The notes under the pieces: generated by a model
Seen by the model: only the letters and a program-made list of their open reading frames with translations
Told to the model about the DNA's origin: nothing
Databases searched by the model: none
Part shown: positions 17,342 to 26,950 of the stretch, piece after piece
How the letters are laid out: each line of letters starts with the position of its first letter
How positions within the stretch are numbered: position 1 is the stretch's first letter
Translations under genes and position numbers: made by a program
Assembly (NCBI RefSeq): GCF_000473895.1
Contig: NZ_ASSJ01000050.1
Coordinates: forward strand, 1 to 36,830
Length of the DNA stretch: 36,830 nt
Direction of reading: 5' to 3'
Source of the DNA: Rubidibacter lacunae KORDI 51-2
GTDB lineage: Bacteria > Cyanobacteriota > Cyanobacteriia > Cyanobacteriales > Rubidibacteraceae

Positions 17342-17368
17342 AGCGGGAGTTCCATCTGAACTCCCGCT
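17342..17368 (+). terminator. Intrinsic terminator of the 65-aa gene
   Basis: Perfect 11-bp stem AGCGGGAGTTC/GAACTCCCGCT with a 5-base loop (CATCT) followed by TTT. It lies 60 bp after the stop codon. Confidence 0.85.
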
Positions 17369-17999
17369 TTTCAACAATCTAGCTTTATAGCAATTCCAGG
17401 AAACTCCCATTCCAACCTGAACTTTGGGAAAAAACAACACCCCTGCAGTCGGAGAAGGAAGATGAAAAGAGCCATTCATCAACACATGCTGTCGTTGATG
17501 CTGTTTTCTTGGCTCAGCGGTACCGCAATGAATTGAGTTAAACCAGGGGACAGCGCCCTCGAGGCGGTATTTGGGAGTGAAAAGTTTTTTTGGTCAGTGA
17601 GTCTCAATCGTAGCGCACTCGGAATGCTCGATGACATATACTGCTAGCGCCGCGTTTCATTCGCCAGGAGCGTCGTACATTTTTCGGAAATGCTCTGTAG
17701 CGCTAGTCTGGGCAACTTGAAAATAGCTTCCTCTTAAGGAAAAAACCCTTGGTTTTCAATACCTTCTGCAACGAGTACTTCAGCGACACATTTGCGTTTG
17801 TTTTGTAAATCCCCCACCGGATTTCTGGCAGGTCTCGAAGAACGAGATGGGCAACCCCTAGCGCTGGAACCACATCGTGCTGATGGTCGAGTAGGGTGGC
17901 GTCCCATTAACAACAAACTCTGTTGGTGCATCCACGGCACCCGCAATTGTCTCTGCGCGGTAACTCATTCTCGGGTCCGCTGCTATGGTCTTGCACTGC
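17369..17999. other. Intergenic region without a recognised gene
   Basis: About 630 bp between the terminator and the duplicated aminotransferase start. Several open frames exist but none has recognisable motifs or a ribosome binding site. The right end passes into the decayed duplicate. Confidence 0.4.
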
Positions 18000-18105
18000 G
18001 CCCGGCGGAGGTCCCCCGCGATCGCTTCTGCACGCGATCGCCACCGTCAGCATTTTCCGAGCCTGGATGGCAAAGCCGTTTTCAACTCCACCTGCTGGCA
18101 ACCGC
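18000..18105 (+). pseudogene. Decayed tandem copy of the aminotransferase 5' end
   Basis: This segment aligns at a constant offset of 137 bp to about 18137-18242, the start of the class V aminotransferase gene. Shared runs include GAGGTC, GATCGCCACCGTCAG and TTTCCGAGCC. The start codon is replaced by GCG, and the conserved FNFGG block downstream has diverged, so it is non-coding. Confidence 0.75.
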
Positions 18106-18154
18106 ATCGAACTTGCGTTAACGTGACCGCGTTGCCCGTCGTGCGAGGTCGACC

Positions 18155-19315
18155 GTGATTGCCTCTGAATTCGATCGCCACCGTCAGGAATTTCCGAGCC
18201 TTGATGATAAAGTCTTTTTCAACTTCGGCGGTCAGGGACCGCTACCTCGAGCAGCTCTCGATGCGATTGTTGACGCCTACGACAAAATCCAGCGCGAGGG
18301 TCCGTTTGGCGAAAGCGTGAATGCCTGGTTGCAGGAGCAATCGGCGCTGACCCGGCAGGCGATCGCGGCCGAACTCGGCACGTCTGCAGCAGCGATCGCG
18401 CTGACGGAAAACGTGACGGCAGGCTGTAACATCGCCCTGTGGGGCACGCACTGGCAAGCAGGGGATCGCGTGCTGCTGACTGACTGTGAGCATCCGGGCA
18501 TCATTGCGGCGGTGCAGGAGATTTCCGCGCGCTTCGGCGTTGCGATCGACGTTTGTTCGGTGCTCGACACGCTCAACGACGGCGATCCAGTCGTGACGAT
18601 TGCGCGGGGGCTGCAGGACAAGACGCGCATGGTGGTGCTGTCGCACCTCCTGTGGAATACGGGGCAAGTGCTGCCGCTGGCGGCGATCTCGGCACTGTGT
18701 CGCGATCGCGGCGTGCGGGTAATGGTGGATGCAGCCCAGTCAGTGGGCTCGTTGCCATTGGATCTGGATGCGATCGGCGCGGATTATTACGCCTTCACCG
18801 GACACAAGTGGCTCTGCGGTCCGGCTGGGGTCGGGGGACTGTTCGTGCGTCCAGAAATCCTCTCGGAGCTGTCGCCAACGTTCATCGGCTGGCGCGGTAT
18901 CACGATAGATCGCGGCGGACAACCAACCGGCTGGCAGCCCGACTCGCGACGCTACGAATTGGCGACGTCAGCTTACCCGCAATACATCGGACTCAGTGCC
19001 GCGATCGCCACGCACAATCGTTGGGGAACGCCCGCCGAGCGGTACGCGCGCATCTGCGACCTGAGCGAGCACTTGTGGGAACGCTTGTCGGAACTCGGTG
19101 GCCTCCGCTGCTTGCGATCGCGGCCGCCGGAAGCCGGATTGGTGTCGTTCCAGCTTGAGAGTGGCAAACATGCCCGACTCGTGCGATCGCTCGAAAACGA
19201 CGGATTCTTCCTCCGCACAATCGCCCATCCCGACTGCGTCCGCGCCTGCACCCATTACCTCACCCGCGAGGACGAGATCGACCGATTGGTCGAGGCGATC
19301 GGCAAGCGACTGTAG
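18155..19315 (+). CDS. Class V PLP-dependent aminotransferase-fold enzyme, cyst(e)ine lyase-like
   Basis: The 386-aa fold type I enzyme has the PLP lysine in TGHKWLCGPAG (Lys218), the preceding Asp in VDAAQSVGS, and TENVTAGCN for phosphate binding. It belongs to the group that includes cysteine desulfurases, isopenicillin-N epimerase-like enzymes and the cyanobacterial cystine C-S lyase (C-DES). The cyanobacterial context and the FFNFGGQGPLP N-terminus favour the C-DES-like group, but substrate is not settled. It starts with GTG at 18155, five bases after GAGGT. Its stop is 40 bp from the convergent symporter gene. Confidence 0.82.
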   Translation: MIASEFDRHRQEFPSLDDKVFFNFGGQGPLPRAALDAIVDAYDKIQREGPFGESVNAWLQEQSALTRQAIAAELGTSAAAIALTENVTAGCNIALWGTHWQAGDRVLLTDCEHPGIIAAVQEISARFGVAIDVCSVLDTLNDGDPVVTIARGLQDKTRMVVLSHLLWNTGQVLPLAAISALCRDRGVRVMVDAAQSVGSLPLDLDAIGADYYAFTGHKWLCGPAGVGGLFVRPEILSELSPTFIGWRGITIDRGGQPTGWQPDSRRYELATSAYPQYIGLSAAIATHNRWGTPAERYARICDLSEHLWERLSELGGLRCLRSRPPEAGLVSFQLESGKHARLVRSLENDGFFLRTIAHPDCVRACTHYLTREDEIDRLVEAIGKRL

Positions 19316-19357
19316 CGATCGCTAGTGGATTATCCTCCTGGTTTGCGGGAGTTCACT

Positions 19358-21181
19358 TCAGGCTGAGGGCTCGCTAGCTGGAGCGGCAGTTTTCGGGTCG
19401 CTAACGCGGACTTCCTTCGAGAGATGTCGGTACCAGGTAAAGTACAGCCCGATCGACAGCAAGAGCCACACGAGCACCAATAATCCGAAGCTGTCCCACT
19501 GCTGCATCATCGCCATCATGCCGGAGAGGAACAATACCAACTGCCACGGCACTGCCAGACACACCGCGATCGCGTCGCGCTGATTTTCGGCCGCAATCTT
19601 AGCGCGGACGCCACGCGGCAGCGTCTCTCCAACGGATCCCCAAAATCCGAACGGTCGCGTGACACGATAGAAGTTCTCTAGAACGGCTGTATCAGTTGCG
19701 GGCGTAAGATACGTTCCGATTAGACATCCCAACAGCGAAAGCCCACTTGGGAGTAAGAAGTTGGCATATTCTGGCAAGGTAACGTCCGAGAGCCGCAAAG
19801 CGATGGCCGAGACCGCACCCGTCGCCATCCCGATGGCAAACCCAAATCCGTTGAAACGCCACCAGTACCAGCGAAGCAGCAAAGGTACGAATAGTCCCGA
19901 GCCCATCGCAAATGTCAGCCAGCCCCAGATGTCGTTGACGTTTACCGCCGAAAAGCTGAACGCCAGTCCTAACGCCATGATGACCAGCGACGAAATACGA
20001 CTGTGCCAGATTAACTGGCGCTCGGTGGCCTGCGGGTTGATAAAGCCCTGATAGAGATCGCGCACCCAGAAGGCCGCGCTGGAGTTGATAATCGAGTCGA
20101 ACGTAGACATTGCCGCCGCGACGAAACACGCTACGAGCAAGCCTTTGATTCCTACTGGAATGTAAGCATCCAAAACTGTCGGCAGCACTAATTCTGGATC
20201 GGCGATCGCACCGCGCGTAAGTCCATGATGGATGCCCAAAACGGCAAATGCCGTCACCAGCGGCCAGCGGAACGAGAGCAAGAGAATCCAGAATGCTGAG
20301 AGCAACCCGACCTCGCGATCGCTGCGGGCAGCAAAATACCGCTGGCTGATGTAACCGCCGACGCCACTCATGCCTTCCAGGACGGTCTTAAGGAAATAGA
20401 ACCCGACCGTCACGCCCAGAAAATTGAACGCCGAATATTGCCCGGGTAGATCCAGCTCCGCTGCCGGCCACAAGCGACTCCAGTCGCTCAGCGTGTTGGT
20501 GATTTCTACGAACTGCCCGTCAGCGGCAGGCACCGACACCATGAAGCTCTCTGGCAGCACCACCGTTTGCATGGCGATCGCGCAAACGTACAAAATCGCC
20601 ACGAAAATCAGCACGCCTTGGAAGACGTCGGTCCAGATCACGCCGTAGAAGCCGCTCACTGCCGTGTAGAGTCCTGCCAAGACAATCGTCAGCATGGCTG
20701 CGAGGCGATCGTCGATGCCTAGCAGCAACCCGAAAAACTTGCCGCCGCCCGTGGCGAAGAAACTCAAAATCCAGATCGATACCACCAGATTAGCCACCGC
20801 CGCGATCGCGCGCGCCCAGCGACCGGCCGCACCCGTCCCGAAGCGCAACTCCATCCACTCCGCCAGCGTCATCGCTTGCGATCGCCGCATCCACTTGCCC
20901 ATAAAGATCGCGAAGAACGCCATCACCAAGACGATGCCGCCCCGCAGCTCGATGAAGAAGCCTTGCGTCCCCAAGGCGTAGACCAACGCCGTAATTCCCA
21001 TCGTGCCAGCGATATCCGTATTCGAAGCCATCCCCGACGCGCCCAACGCCCACCAGGGCAAGTCGCGATCGCCCAAGAAATATGCTTCGATGCCGCCCGA
21101 CGCTCGTCGCTGCAACCAGAAGCCGAGTGCCACGATCGTGCCGAGATAGAGCGCTACGACGATCCAGTCGATAATTTGCAT
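19358..21181 (-). CDS. Sodium/solute symporter (SSS family)
   Basis: The 607-aa integral membrane protein has about 13 hydrophobic segments and SSS-family hallmarks: an extracellular-start N-terminal helix (IIDWIVVALYLGTIVALGFW), FLGDRDLPWWALGASGMAS, and the AAAMSTFDSIINSSA segment associated with the second sodium site. ATG at 21181 is preferred over a start 28 codons upstream because it directly precedes the first membrane helix. Substrate cannot be assigned; the family moves sugars, amino acids, organic acids and others. It converges with the aminotransferase gene. Confidence 0.9.
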   Translation of the reverse strand: MQIIDWIVVALYLGTIVALGFWLQRRASGGIEAYFLGDRDLPWWALGASGMASNTDIAGTMGITALVYALGTQGFFIELRGGIVLVMAFFAIFMGKWMRRSQAMTLAEWMELRFGTGAAGRWARAIAAVANLVVSIWILSFFATGGGKFFGLLLGIDDRLAAMLTIVLAGLYTAVSGFYGVIWTDVFQGVLIFVAILYVCAIAMQTVVLPESFMVSVPAADGQFVEITNTLSDWSRLWPAAELDLPGQYSAFNFLGVTVGFYFLKTVLEGMSGVGGYISQRYFAARSDREVGLLSAFWILLLSFRWPLVTAFAVLGIHHGLTRGAIADPELVLPTVLDAYIPVGIKGLLVACFVAAAMSTFDSIINSSAAFWVRDLYQGFINPQATERQLIWHSRISSLVIMALGLAFSFSAVNVNDIWGWLTFAMGSGLFVPLLLRWYWWRFNGFGFAIGMATGAVSAIALRLSDVTLPEYANFLLPSGLSLLGCLIGTYLTPATDTAVLENFYRVTRPFGFWGSVGETLPRGVRAKIAAENQRDAIAVCLAVPWQLVLFLSGMMAMMQQWDSFGLLVLVWLLLSIGLYFTWYRHLSKEVRVSDPKTAAPASEPSA

Positions 21182-21322
21182 GCGCTTACATAAATAATTG
21201 CGATTGCTCTGGTAAAGAGAATACCGACAGTTTGGCGAGCGTGCTGCCGTGCGAGAAGGCAGCACGCGATCGCATTCGACCCATGCTAACGGAGAATCGA
21301 TAAGCAGTTCGATGGCAACAGT

Positions 21323-22081
21323 TTGGCGATCGCCGTTCGCCCCTTAGCCGCCCTCCCTGACCAGGCGGAAGACGAACCTCTCGCAGAGGAAAAGCCCGAC
21401 GAATTCGATCCGCGCTGCGACGCAATTCCAGTTGCAAACTTGCTCGCTGCGAACTACAACTGGATGAACAACAGTACCGATGCCATTCCGTTTCGGATTG
21501 CCACTCTATTGCGCGATAGGGCAGAACAAGATGGCAAGGGAATGCGCGTGCTGCGTCGCTGCGACAACCTCACTCCGGTTGGGTTTTCGTTGTTCTATCC
21601 CACGCAACGCAGTTCGGAGGCGCTCTTCTTCGGTCCGTCCAGCAAGGGATTGCACCTCAGTGCGCTCACCGATGTCGATCCGTTTGAATACGCGCAACCC
21701 GGCGATTCGAGCTATCGCACGGTATTTTTTCGCAGCTGGGCGATCGCAGCACCTTAACGGGATCGCGAGCAGGGTAATTTCCTTCAGGACGCTCAACAGA
21801 CCCTTGCACGCCTGCAGTTGGATTTTCCCAACCTCTGCGACTTGCATACGCTGATTATTCACCCGAGCTACGAGCGGCTGGCGCGATCGCTCGGCTTTCA
21901 GAAAACTAGCTACGATCCCAAAGTCTCGGTGTACCGGATGTATTTAGCGCTAGATCGCTCCCTGGCATTGGATGCGAAACACCTGCTGGCAAGCGCTCGC
22001 CCCGGAGATACGGTTGCGAGCTCGACCATGAAGAAGGTTGTTGCTCGAGCCGAACTCGGCTTGGGCCCCAATGGACAATGA
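21323..22081 (+). pseudogene. Conserved-type gene broken by an in-frame TAA
   Basis: One frame runs from a TTG near 21323 to 21757, hits TAA (21755-21757), and continues in the same frame from 21758 (RDREQGNFLQDAQQTLARLQ) to 22081. The part after the stop (NLCDLHTLIIHPSYERLARS, then LGFQKTSYDPKVSVYRMYLALD) reads like the C-terminus of a GNAT-like acetyltransferase. The part before it includes a well-formed VGFSLFYPTQRSSEALFFGP-type segment. An ATG at 21312 in another frame hints that the 5' end may also carry a frameshift. Nonsense mutation is the simplest reading. The acetyltransferase idea is tentative. Confidence 0.55.
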
Positions 22082-22095
22082 ATTGCCCAGATCGC

Positions 22096-23601
22096 TCAGG
22101 ACTCGGATGTGAATTCGGGTTCGGCTTTGTAGGTACCTTTAGCTTCGGCAACGCGCAGCCTGCTGCGATCGCCAGATGCTGCATCAACTGCCACCGGTTT
22201 GAGTGGGGATATTGGCAGTTGCTGGGGTGTGTCGTAGGTCGCGCGGCGACGGGCAGCGATGCGTTCTTCGCTAGTATCGGCGGCGATTAATTCGTAGAGC
22301 AAGGCCAGTTTGCGATCGCTGCTGCCTTTGCGGAGAATGCGCCCGAGCCGCTGCACGTATTCGCGAGTCGAACTCGTACCCGACAGCACGATTGCTATGC
22401 GTGCGTCTGGCACGTCAACGCCTTCATTGAGCACGCGTGACGTCGCAATCGTGGGATAGACGCCTGCTTGGAAGGCTTGCAAAATCGCGTGACGCTCTTT
22501 GACAGGCGTTTGGTGCGTGATCGCCGGAATTAAAAACTCCTGCGCGATGCGATAAACCGTGGCGTTGTCATTGGTAAAAATCAGCGTGCGTTCTGGATAG
22601 TGCCGGGCCAGCAGTTCGCCGAGTACGTGCAGTTTCCCGTCCGTGCCGAGCGCTAGCTCCCTCGCCTCGCGATGAGCCAACATGGCCCGCCGACCCGCTG
22701 CCGAGCGCGCGCCGATCTGAACGAAACGCTGCCAGCCTTTGAGACTGCCTAAGGAAATCTTTGCTTCGCGCAGAAACCCATTGCGACAGGCGATCGCCGC
22801 ATCGTAGCGCTCGCGTTCTGCTGCCGACAGCTCCACCGAGATCCGGACAATGTCGTGGGCAGCCAGTGTCGTCCCGGACAGTTCGGCAGCACTTTTGCGA
22901 TAAAGCATCGGGCCCAGCAGCGTATCGAGATCGCGATGGGCGTTGTCGCTACGTTCGGGTGTTGCTGTTAGTCCCAAGCGGTAGGGCGCGATCGCGTATT
23001 CGGCAACAACGCGATAGAACTCCGTAGGCAGGTGATGGCACTCGTCGCAAACCAGCAATCCGTAACGATTGCCCAAGGATTCGGCATGGATTGCCGCACT
23101 ATCGTAGGTTGCTACCAAAATCGGCGCGCGATCGCACGCGCCACCACCGAGCGCCCCGATGTCTGCACCGGGATAGGTTGCCTCTAGCTGCGCATACCAC
23201 TGATGGAGCAAATCGATGGTCGGGACAACCACCATCGTGCTGCAACCTGCCGCCTGCATCGCTAGTTGCGCGAAGTAGGTTTTCCCCGCCCCGGTCGGCA
23301 ACACGACGACGCCGCGCCGGCCGCTCTGCTCCCACGCTGCCAGCGCCTCGCGTTGGTGGACGAACGGTTCCCGCACGGCGACTGGCATCAGATCCGCAGT
23401 GGGAAAGTCCGGTGCTCGATCGTTGAAGACAGCGCGATCGCGCTGCAATGCGCCGACCAGCGCTCGGTAGTGCAGTGCCGGAAAGCGAAACTTCTCGACG
23501 CGATCGTCCCAGGTAGCAAAGTCAATCCAGGCTTTCCCGCGCGGTGGCGGGTGCAGCAGCAACGTGCCGCGATCGTAAGTTAGCTCGGGCGTTCGCCCCA
23601 T
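22096..23601 (-). CDS. XPB/Rad25-type superfamily 2 DNA helicase
   Basis: The 501-aa helicase shows Walker A LPTGAGKT (101-108), the DECHH Walker B variant, GLTATPER (motif III), IFTNDN (motif IV), and QRLGRILRKG (motif VI). The N-terminal wing, the VHQREALAAW Q-motif-like region and the DExH box spelled DECHH place it with bacterial XPB/SSL2 (COG1061) proteins. It likely unwinds DNA in repair. In archaea and some bacteria XPB pairs with the nuclease Bax1 (DUF790); no such gene lies next to it here. It is transcribed alone; the upstream neighbour psbM is about 250 bp away. Confidence 0.9.
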   Translation of the reverse strand: MGRTPELTYDRGTLLLHPPPRGKAWIDFATWDDRVEKFRFPALHYRALVGALQRDRAVFNDRAPDFPTADLMPVAVREPFVHQREALAAWEQSGRRGVVVLPTGAGKTYFAQLAMQAAGCSTMVVVPTIDLLHQWYAQLEATYPGADIGALGGGACDRAPILVATYDSAAIHAESLGNRYGLLVCDECHHLPTEFYRVVAEYAIAPYRLGLTATPERSDNAHRDLDTLLGPMLYRKSAAELSGTTLAAHDIVRISVELSAAERERYDAAIACRNGFLREAKISLGSLKGWQRFVQIGARSAAGRRAMLAHREARELALGTDGKLHVLGELLARHYPERTLIFTNDNATVYRIAQEFLIPAITHQTPVKERHAILQAFQAGVYPTIATSRVLNEGVDVPDARIAIVLSGTSSTREYVQRLGRILRKGSSDRKLALLYELIAADTSEERIAARRRATYDTPQQLPISPLKPVAVDAASGDRSRLRVAEAKGTYKAEPEFTSES

Positions 23602-23846
23602 CGGTCAGAGTCCGTCAGCGCAATTGCCCCTCATTGTAGAGAGGCGATGAAGCGGCGAAAGCTTGCGGCAATTGACTCTCCTCAACCGGGTGCTCAGTTG
23701 CAAGCCCCATGCGAAGGCACTTGTACCCTCCGACAGCCCGCAGTCATCGACCGGCGGGCAATACCCCAACAATAAATCTCCCGCCGACGCAGGAGCGATT
23801 GGCAGGAGATACATCAATAGCAGTCGAGTTAGGGAACGCGATCGCT

Positions 23847-23957
23847 CTAACCCGCCTTATCTTCGTTGCGGGTCTGAATATAAAGTATCAGCAGGAACAC
23901 TGCAGGAACCAGAACGAACAAAAGGCTGGCAACGAATCCGAGTTTATTAGTCTCCAT
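23847..23957 (-). CDS. psbM: Photosystem II protein M
   Basis: The 36-aa reading frame encodes METNKLGFVASLLFVLVPAV followed by FLLILYIQTRNEDKAG, an almost exact PsbM: one transmembrane helix and the diagnostic YIQTRNE tail. PsbM sits at the PSII dimer interface. GGA lies five bases before the ATG at 23957. Confidence 0.96.
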   Translation of the reverse strand: METNKLGFVASLLFVLVPAVFLLILYIQTRNEDKAG

Positions 23958-24037
23958 GATTTCCAAACACCAACAGCAAGCTGACCCAAACGGCCTTAGG
24001 ATATCACCCCAACGGCCTGCGCACGGCGTACCCGCGC

Positions 24038-24364
24038 CTACTTCTTCTTATCTTGCTTGCGCGTCTGCGGCTTGGTGATAACGCTCACAGTGCCGCCTTT
24101 GACGAGGATCTGACAGGCCAAGCGGAACGAATCCGGGCGTTTGCTCAGGCGTTTCACTTCTACGGGCGTGCGTTCTGAAAGATTCTCCATACCTTCGACG
24201 ATCTCGACCAAGCACGTGCCGCATTGACCGTAGCCGCCGCAGTTGATCATCTTGCCCTTGAAGGTGTATAAGTCAATCTGGTTTTCCAGGGCTTTCTGGC
24301 GCAAATTTGCACCGTCAGCGGCAACAACCTCGAGTCCTTCCTCGATAAATTTGATGGCTCCCAT
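24038..24364 (-). CDS. 2Fe-2S ferredoxin
   Basis: The 108-aa ferredoxin has cluster ligands Cys42, Cys48, Cys51 and Cys84 in the order C-x5-C-x2-C...C ([11 protein letters not shown]). The C-x5-C spacing differs from the C-x4-C of the main photosynthetic plant-type ferredoxin PetF and indicates an accessory ferredoxin. The C-terminus is lysine-rich. AAGGAGGGCAG just before the ATG is a strong ribosome binding site. It lies 80 bp upstream of psbM in the same direction, so the two may be cotranscribed. Its redox partner is unknown. Confidence 0.9.
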   Translation of the reverse strand: MGAIKFIEEGLEVVAADGANLRQKALENQIDLYTFKGKMINCGGYGQCGTCLVEIVEGMENLSERTPVEVKRLSKRPDSFRLACQILVKGGTVSVITKPQTRKQDKKK

Positions 24365-24454
24365 CTGCCCTCCTTGCTCCTTACGACAGCACTCTCAAAT
24401 TTTTAGGAATTTTAACCCGCTGTCCTCGCAGGAATAAAGCCGCCATAGTATGAG

Positions 24455-25534
24455 ATGAAGGAACCGGGAACAGGGGGAGCTGTGAGACTCCAACGCTGGA
24501 TCGCGCAACGGGAAGTGCACTGGCAGCGCCTCGACGAACTGCTGCACCAGGTTGAAAAACGCGGATTTCGATCGCTGTCGGCCAAGGAGTTACGGGAGCT
24601 GGCGAGCCTCTACCGCTCCACATCCGGTGACCTGGCCCGCGCGCGCGCGCACCGCGCCGGACGCTTGCTCCAGCACGATTTGCAACAGCTGACCGTACGC
24701 GCTTACACGGCTATTTATCAGGGTTCGCGCCGGCAGGAATGGAATGCGATCGTGGATTTCTGTTTGTGGGGATTTCCCGCCACCGTCCGCGAGGCGGGTG
24801 GCTACATTGCAGCAGCAACGGTCATCTTCGCAATCATGGGGGTTGTAGGCGGATGGTACGGATGGCAAGATCCGGGCTTCTTGGAGTTGATGTTGCCGGA
24901 GTGGTTGATTGCGATGGTGCGCGATCGCGGCGAATTATGGACGGGTCCGATCCTCGGTTGGGAAGCCGTCTCGTCCAGCAACTTGGCCATTAACAACATT
25001 TCAGTTTCACTAGGTGCCGTCGGAGGTGGCATCACAGCCGGGTTGTGGACGATCTACATCTTGATGCTGAACGGGCTGCTGATCGGTACGGTGGGCGCCT
25101 TGGTAGGGCGCTACGAACTGGCGTATCCGTTTTGGGCGTTCGTGTTCCCCCACGGCGCGTTGGAACTACCGGCCATTTTTCTGGCCGGGGGGGCAGGACT
25201 GGCGATCGCGCGATCGCTCGTGTGGCCCGGGGCGTTGCGGCGGGCAGATGCTCTCAAACAGTCCGGAACGCTGGCAGCGCGGCTGTTATTCGGGATCGTG
25301 CCGCTCTTGCTAATTGCGGGGGCGATTGAGGGCTTCATATCGCCGAGCGAATCTATTCCTAATGCAGTCAAGTACGCGCTCGGCGGGGTCAACTTCGTGT
25401 TGTTCGCGATCTACTGCCAGCGCATCCGTCCCTCAGTCACCGCCCCCGATGCACCTGCGGCGACTCCTGTAGAAACACCTGCAGCAGCGGTCGTTCCCAA
25501 CGGGGCACCAACTGCCTCACCTCCCCTTTCCTGA
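24455..25534 (+). CDS. SpoIIM-like (stage II sporulation protein M) membrane protein
   Basis: The 359-aa protein has a soluble helical N-terminus (1-100), then a SpoIIM-type membrane domain (about 110-325) with six or so hydrophobic segments and the family signatures NNISVSLGAVGGG and FPHGALELPAIFLAGGAGL. It ends in a Pro/Ala-rich cytoplasmic tail. Cyanobacteria do not sporulate; homologues are common and often linked to membrane-remodelling or MoxR-type clusters, and function is unknown. An in-frame GTG at 24482 after AGGGGGAG is an alternative start. It diverges from the ferredoxin gene. Confidence 0.85.
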   Translation: MKEPGTGGAVRLQRWIAQREVHWQRLDELLHQVEKRGFRSLSAKELRELASLYRSTSGDLARARAHRAGRLLQHDLQQLTVRAYTAIYQGSRRQEWNAIVDFCLWGFPATVREAGGYIAAATVIFAIMGVVGGWYGWQDPGFLELMLPEWLIAMVRDRGELWTGPILGWEAVSSSNLAINNISVSLGAVGGGITAGLWTIYILMLNGLLIGTVGALVGRYELAYPFWAFVFPHGALELPAIFLAGGAGLAIARSLVWPGALRRADALKQSGTLAARLLFGIVPLLLIAGAIEGFISPSESIPNAVKYALGGVNFVLFAIYCQRIRPSVTAPDAPAATPVETPAAAVVPNGAPTASPPLS

Positions 25535-25599
25535 AAGACCAGCGGGATTGGCTTCGCATCGCTAAACATTATTATGAATTGCCGCTTTCCCGAGCTGCT

Positions 25600-26550
25600 A
25601 TGTCTCCCCAAGTTAGTTTGCTGCGAGCAACGCGCTACGATGCCCCGCACCTGCAAACCGCGATCGCGCAGGTCCTGACCCCCTTTGGCGGCATGGAATC
25701 GTTCGTCAAGGCGGGCGATCGCGTGTTGCTCAAACCGAATTTGCTCACGGGTAGCAAGCCGCGCCGCGAATGCGTGACCCGCCCGGAAATCGTTGCCGCC
25801 GTTGCCGAGTCGGTCAAAGCAGCTGGTGGCACGCCCTTCCTGGGCGACAGTCCGGCATTTGGGAGCGCGCGTGGCGTCGCTGCAGCCAACGGCTACGGTC
25901 CGCTCCTGGAGTCCATGGACCTGCCGGTTGTCGAATTCAGCGGACAGCGTTATGGCACGGCTAGCGACACCTTCGAACACCTGCGCTTGAGCAAGGAAGC
26001 GATGGATGCCGATGTCGTCATTAACTTGCCGAAGGTCAAATCACACTGCCAGCTGACGTTAACTTTGGGCGTGAAGAATCTCTTCGGATGCGTTCCTGGC
26101 AAGATGAAGGCGTGGTGGCACATGGAAGCCGGCAAAGACGCCGATCGCTTTGGCGAGATGCTCGTCGAAACCGCTCGGACGATCGCGCCAGACCTGACGC
26201 TGATCGACGGCATCGTGGGACATCAAGGCAACGGGCCGAGCGCGGGCGAGCCACGTCCCCTCGGCGTGTTGGGTGCGGCTTCGGATGTCTTCGCCCTCGA
26301 CTGTGCTCTTGCCGCACTGCTGCAGGTGGACCCGCAACAGGTTCCGACGCTGGCTGCCTCGCAGCGATTGGGGCTCTGCCCGGACCTTGACGCAATCGCG
26401 TTTCCGCTTGAGCGCCCGAAAGATCTGGCGATCGACGACTGGCAACTGCCGGCGGACGTGCACGCGATCGACTTCGGCGCACCGAGGGTAGTGCGTTCGC
26501 TGTTCAAGCACTTGTACATTCGTTTCATCAAAGAGCCGATAGCCATGTAG
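25600..26550 (+). CDS. DUF362 protein
   Basis: The 316-aa protein has the DUF362 core: DRVLLKPNLL near the N-terminus, GDSPAFGSARGVA, VINLPKVKSH, and GVKNLFGCVPG. These typically bind phosphate or a cofactor; some family members carry extra 4Fe-4S ferredoxin domains, but none is present here. ATG at 25600 is preferred; a TTG at 25579 would add 7 residues. It follows the SpoIIM-like gene by 65 bp and may share its transcript. Enzyme activity is unknown. Confidence 0.85.
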   Translation: MSPQVSLLRATRYDAPHLQTAIAQVLTPFGGMESFVKAGDRVLLKPNLLTGSKPRRECVTRPEIVAAVAESVKAAGGTPFLGDSPAFGSARGVAAANGYGPLLESMDLPVVEFSGQRYGTASDTFEHLRLSKEAMDADVVINLPKVKSHCQLTLTLGVKNLFGCVPGKMKAWWHMEAGKDADRFGEMLVETARTIAPDLTLIDGIVGHQGNGPSAGEPRPLGVLGAASDVFALDCALAALLQVDPQQVPTLAASQRLGLCPDLDAIAFPLERPKDLAIDDWQLPADVHAIDFGAPRVVRSLFKHLYIRFIKEPIAM

Positions 26551-26572
26551 GTAACTCGCCGAAAACTATAGT

Positions 26573-26599
26573 CGATAGCCGGAATAAGGACGGCTATCG
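26573..26599 (+). terminator. Hairpin after the DUF362 gene
   Basis: A perfect 9-bp stem CGATAGCCG/CGGCTATCG with a 9-base loop, 20 bp after the stop codon. It is followed by GCGAAAACTTC rather than a T run, so it is a possible terminator or processing hairpin rather than a canonical intrinsic terminator. Confidence 0.45.
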
Positions 26600-26730
26600 C
26601 GAAAACTTCTTCGCCTAGGCGACAATCACGGCTCGGAATTTGCGATTAAAATCAAGAAGTGCATCGAGCGCGGCTAAACTGCGTTTGTTGTCACCTTCAC
26701 TACCAAACTTGTTTGGCTTTAATCATCTGT

Positions 26731-26919
26731 ATGGATTCCAGCAGTAGTTTGCCTGGCAGGTCGTCCGAGATACCTCGACATCGCTTGGCCGGGATCGTTG
26801 GTTCCCTCATTGCCGTCCTGACGCTAGCTGCTCCGCTGCTTGCCGTAGGGTACTTTTCCTCCGACATCAGTTTGCGAGCGCTTCCCGACACCGCAGCTCC
26901 ATTGCGGCTGGGGAATTAG
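26731..26919 (+). CDS. Possible small membrane protein, 62 aa
   Basis: From the ATG at 26731 the frame encodes a hydrophilic start, one clear transmembrane helix (LAGIVGSLIAVLTLAAPLLA), and a short proline-containing tail. There is no visible ribosome binding site and no recognised family; hydrophobicity pattern is the only support. Confidence 0.35.
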   Translation: MDSSSSLPGRSSEIPRHRLAGIVGSLIAVLTLAAPLLAVGYFSSDISLRALPDTAAPLRLGN

Positions 26920-26950
26920 GCTAGACAGCTGACGGCATTTTTCGTTTTTG

